In this document: positions 60,851 to 63,674 of the stretch, one piece after another
Layout of the letters: each line of letters begins with the position of its first letter
Position numbering within the stretch: position 1 is the stretch's first letter
NCBI GenBank assembly: GCA_029298735.1
Contig: JANSLP010000181.1
Coordinates: forward strand, 1 to 63,674
Reading direction: 5' to 3'
Length of the DNA stretch: 63,674 bases
Source of the DNA: Ophiostoma sp. CBS 140.51
Taxonomy: Eukaryota > Ascomycota > Sordariomycetes > Ophiostomatales > Ophiostomataceae
Translations under genes and position numbers: made by a program
Notes under the pieces: generated by a model
What the model was told of the DNA's origin: nothing
Seen by the model: the letters and a program-made list of their open reading frames with translations, nothing else
Databases searched by the model: none

Positions 60851-62570
60851 TCACAAATCTTGTGGTGGTGGCGCGGCTTTACCGGCGTCGACAATGATCT
60901 GCTCGTCGAGCTTCTTGTCAATGTCCTCGCCGTGCTCCGCGCGCTTCCATGTCGTGATGCGGCCCTCGTTCATGTCAAAGTCAAAGACGCGGATCTTGCG
61001 GTTGAACTCGCCGTAGCCACCGTAGCCACCAAAGCCGGCACCGCCGCCGTAGCACATCCACAAGCGAGGCAGGCTCGTCTTCTCGTCGGTCGACAACGCG
61101 CAGTACTCATTGACATGGTCGTGGCCGCAGCTGACCATGGTGACGCCCTCCTCGATGAGGGCGTCGCGGAAGTTGGTGTTGAAGACGGGGGCCGTCGGCG
61201 GCTCCTTCCAGTCACCCTTGAAGTACAGGTCCGCGTCACGGTACTCGGGCAGCGGGATATGGATAAACGCCACGTCCATGTGCACATGGGTGTACTCGGC
61301 GTGGCTCTTTTTCAGGCTCTGGGCAGTGTTCTTGAACCAGTCAATCTGGTTCTGCTTAATCCAGTCATAGCCCTTGTACTTGCGCTCGTCGGGCGAGTAG
61401 GCGTGGGTATCCAGCAAATAAAGAGTCAGGGCCGAGTGCGACGAGCTGCCGCGTGCCAGGACCTCGACCACATAGTTGCCGACACCGTCAATGTTGTCTG
61501 GCCCCGCTTTCGAGAGCGAATACGGCAGCGTCTCGATCAGCGACATCTGGCTCGCGCGCGGCAAAGAGCCTTCGTCGTCGTGGTTACCGAAGATGGAGAC
61601 ATAGGGGATCTTGTGCTTAATGAGAAGGCCCGCGTACTTGAAGATGGCCGACTGTGCGTCGGGCGCCGTCTCGCCGTTGACCTGGTCGCCGCTCAGCACG
61701 ACCAGGTCAGGCCGCTCGTCCTCCAAAATGCGGGCCACAAAGTCAAGCGTCCGCGAGTCGGCCTCGCACTTGCCGCCATTGTATGTGTTGGGCACGGCGT
61801 CGCGGCAGTGGCCCACGCCCGTGCTCAGGTGCAGATCAGCCAGCTGTACAATCTTGAACTTGCCATTGTCGTGGATGCGCGGCACTGGCTTCGTCGTATC
61901 ATGCACGCCGCCCTTGCGGACGGTAATGTGCGCCGCAGGGATGCTAGAGCCGCCGTCCAGCAGCAGGGGCGTGCCCTTGATGCCCCAACCGTCGCGTGCC
62001 TCCACGGCATCGTCGCCAAAGAGTACGTCAATAGCCGTGACAGCGTTGTTGGTGTCGCCCACATGCTTCTTCTCGGTCCGCTTGACCCACAGACCCGAGC
62101 CACGCGAGTCCCAGCGCTCTTCCTCCTGGCCCTTGACGCTCGCGCCCGGGTCAAGACGGCCGACGGCCACGTCCAGCACAACCTTGTCGTTGGGCTCGAG
62201 GTCGGCCTCCTTCTTACGCTGGACGTGCACAAACGCATGCGACATGCTCTTGCCGAGGTACAGGTCCTTTTCTATGCGGTGCCACTGGTCGGAGTCGAGC
62301 TTGCAGGACGAAAAGACGTTGAGGGAGGAGCATCGCGTGATGCGGATGTCGGTGACGACGAGACCATGATGGTGCTGCGGCATGTATTCGTGGATGGCGC
62401 TGGGCAGCACGCGGTAGTTTCTGTCGACAAAGAAGAGAAGGATGAAGGTGACGATGCCGACTGCAGTTACCTGCAGGGCAGTGCGGACCTGTGAAGCGTC
62501 GTGTTAGTAAATGATATGGACGACATCGAGAAAGGAGCTCAAACTCGAGACTTACGATCCGTCGCGCCAT
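60851..62570 (-). CDS. DCR2: calcineurin-like metallophosphoesterase (Dcr2-like)
   Basis: Exons (minus) 62,570-62,556 and 62,488-60,851 give 550 residues. The first exon encodes only MARRI. Joining it to exon 2 (67-nt intron, gtaagt donor, cttcacag acceptor) yields a type II signal anchor (VTAVGIVTFILLFFVDRNYR), so the catalytic domain should face the lumen or outside. Metallophosphatase motifs are present in order: ADLHLS near residue 220, SGDQVNG near 272, GNHDDE near 305, and CGHDHVNE near 459. They bind two metal ions. The N-terminal domain of about 200 residues precedes the catalytic core, as in yeast Dcr2, a phosphatase linked to cell-cycle start and to dephosphorylation of Sic1 and Ire1. 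Substrate assignment here is by similarity only. The C-terminus is charged and ends APPPQDL. Confidence 0.88.
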
Positions 62571-63674
62571 CGTTGCTGGCAGGCGGCGCGTCTGCCTTGG
62601 ATATTTTGTGTATCGGGTGAGAGGTCAGGTGTCGGAAGAGTATGGGCGTGTGTTGATTGTTTGTCTATATGATCAAGATCGTCGTGTCCACTTTGCTCAA
62701 GAGGTCGAGGTTCAAGTTCGTGATGTTGAAAAAAGACGGCGACGGGATGGAGCTGTTTGTCGGGACGCCGTCGTCATCTTCCCATATGGGTGGTCGGTGT
62801 ATGTAGTGCCGTAAGCTTCGTAGAGTTGATGCTGTTCGCGGGATCAAATCAGGCGAGGTGTCGTCTCGATCGTCGTCGCCTTGATGCCGTCGATAGATAA
62901 TGCGTGGTCGTAGAAAAGGGTGTGGGCATGTGGTGTCGCGAAAAGGAGCACTTTGGAGAGGACAGGGGACGCCAAGCCGGGGGCGCTCGAAGGGCACGTG
63001 CTAGCCGCATTCACTGCGCGCAAGGCCAGATTCACGCGCTCTTAGGGCAAAGCTTCCCCTAAAGGGGCCCAAGTGAGATACAAGAGAGACCCAAAGAGAT
63101 CTAAAATACGCCCGATCAGTGGTCATCGATTACTGGGAGCTTCAACACTCTGCAGCTTTACTACCTTGCAAGCTATGGAGAACATTACTTTTCGATACGA
63201 GAAGAATCGCAGAATGCGTGTTTACGAAACCAAGATCGCGAAAGAGCAAAAGTACGCCGTAAAATAGGAGAAAAGGCTTAGCTCTCGTCCACTCCTAATC
63301 CGTGCATCCATTAAAGTCTCTCAAGAGTTAACCCCTGGCGAGGCGCGACTTCAGAACAAAGAACGTACTTTCAGGGCTCTGGGGTTCCGAAGAACCCGCT
63401 AAACTACAGGCGGAAGTACCCCATTGTTAGCGCTTTTGGGGCCAGCCTTTGAAGCGCGGAACTTGTATCAAAGAATCAGCCATCGGTATGCACTTACAAG
63501 TTACACATAAACGACGTCACCAAAGACTGTAAACGACAATATGGTGACATTCAACATTCGTGTTGATGGTTATCCTTATCTATCAAATTCATTAAATATT
63601 TTACTATTCAATAAGCCGATTCAAATAGATGCTCGTTATATGCGTGTTTTTGTTCAGATTTTTGTTCATAAAAA
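62571..63674. other. upstream region of the DCR2-like gene
   Basis: No gene is seen. The right end is AT-rich. A perfect 6-bp hairpin (gggttc, loop cgaa, gaaccc) lies at 63,382-63,397. A gene continuing beyond the window cannot be excluded. Confidence 0.4.

Noticed and set aside
60812..62494. 560-codon open frame antisense to the DCR2-like gene
   Set aside because: It mirrors the GC-rich third-position bias of the real gene and has no domain; the minus strand carries the metallophosphatase motifs in order.

Overview
The window looks like nuclear DNA of a filamentous ascomycete, probably a Sordariomycete-type Pezizomycotina. Coding regions are GC-rich at third codon positions. Introns are short (45-113 nt) with GTAAGT-like donors, CTAAC/CTAAT branch sites and CAG/TAG acceptors. 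Leaders are long and pyrimidine-rich. The proteins are typical fungal housekeeping and regulatory families. Species cannot be fixed from the sequence alone. No rRNA, tRNA, CRISPR array or intact transposon was recognised.

Layout. Bases 1-17,986 hold no protein gene I can support. This unusually long stretch ends in a C/T-rich leader before a five-exon Zn2Cys6 transcription factor (17,987-20,089, +). An uncharacterised Cys/Gln-rich protein gene lies on the minus strand (23,452-25,656). Next come a flavodoxin-less FAD/NADPH oxidoreductase (31,436-33,610, +), a nitroreductase-family protein with a presequence-like N-terminus (36,497-37,327, +) and mitochondrial phosphatidylserine decarboxylase PSD1 (38,267-40,131, -). 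A HERP/Usa1-like ubiquitin-like membrane protein (41,487-43,622, +) is divergent from PSD1. A short-chain dehydrogenase ending in the peroxisomal signal SKL (44,485-45,409, +) converges on a carnosine N-methyltransferase homologue (45,686-47,154, -). The latter is divergent from a PAC4-like proteasome assembly chaperone (48,072-48,563, +). Transportin/KAP104 (50,900-53,915, +) converges on the Rsp5 adaptor SSH4 (55,581-57,157, -). The DCR2-like phosphoesterase (60,851-62,570, -) closes the gene set.

This is not a metabolic cluster or operon. A loose theme of organelle membranes and protein turnover is visible (PSD1, HERP-like ERAD factor, SSH4, peroxisomal SDR, proteasome chaperone), but I treat it as coincidence. 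The points most worth a second look are the 18-kb non-coding stretch, the orphan Cys/Gln-rich gene, an upstream in-frame ATG in PSD1 that would add a hydrophobic anchor, a possible alternative last exon of the transcription factor, and two introns without in-frame stops whose length is a multiple of three.
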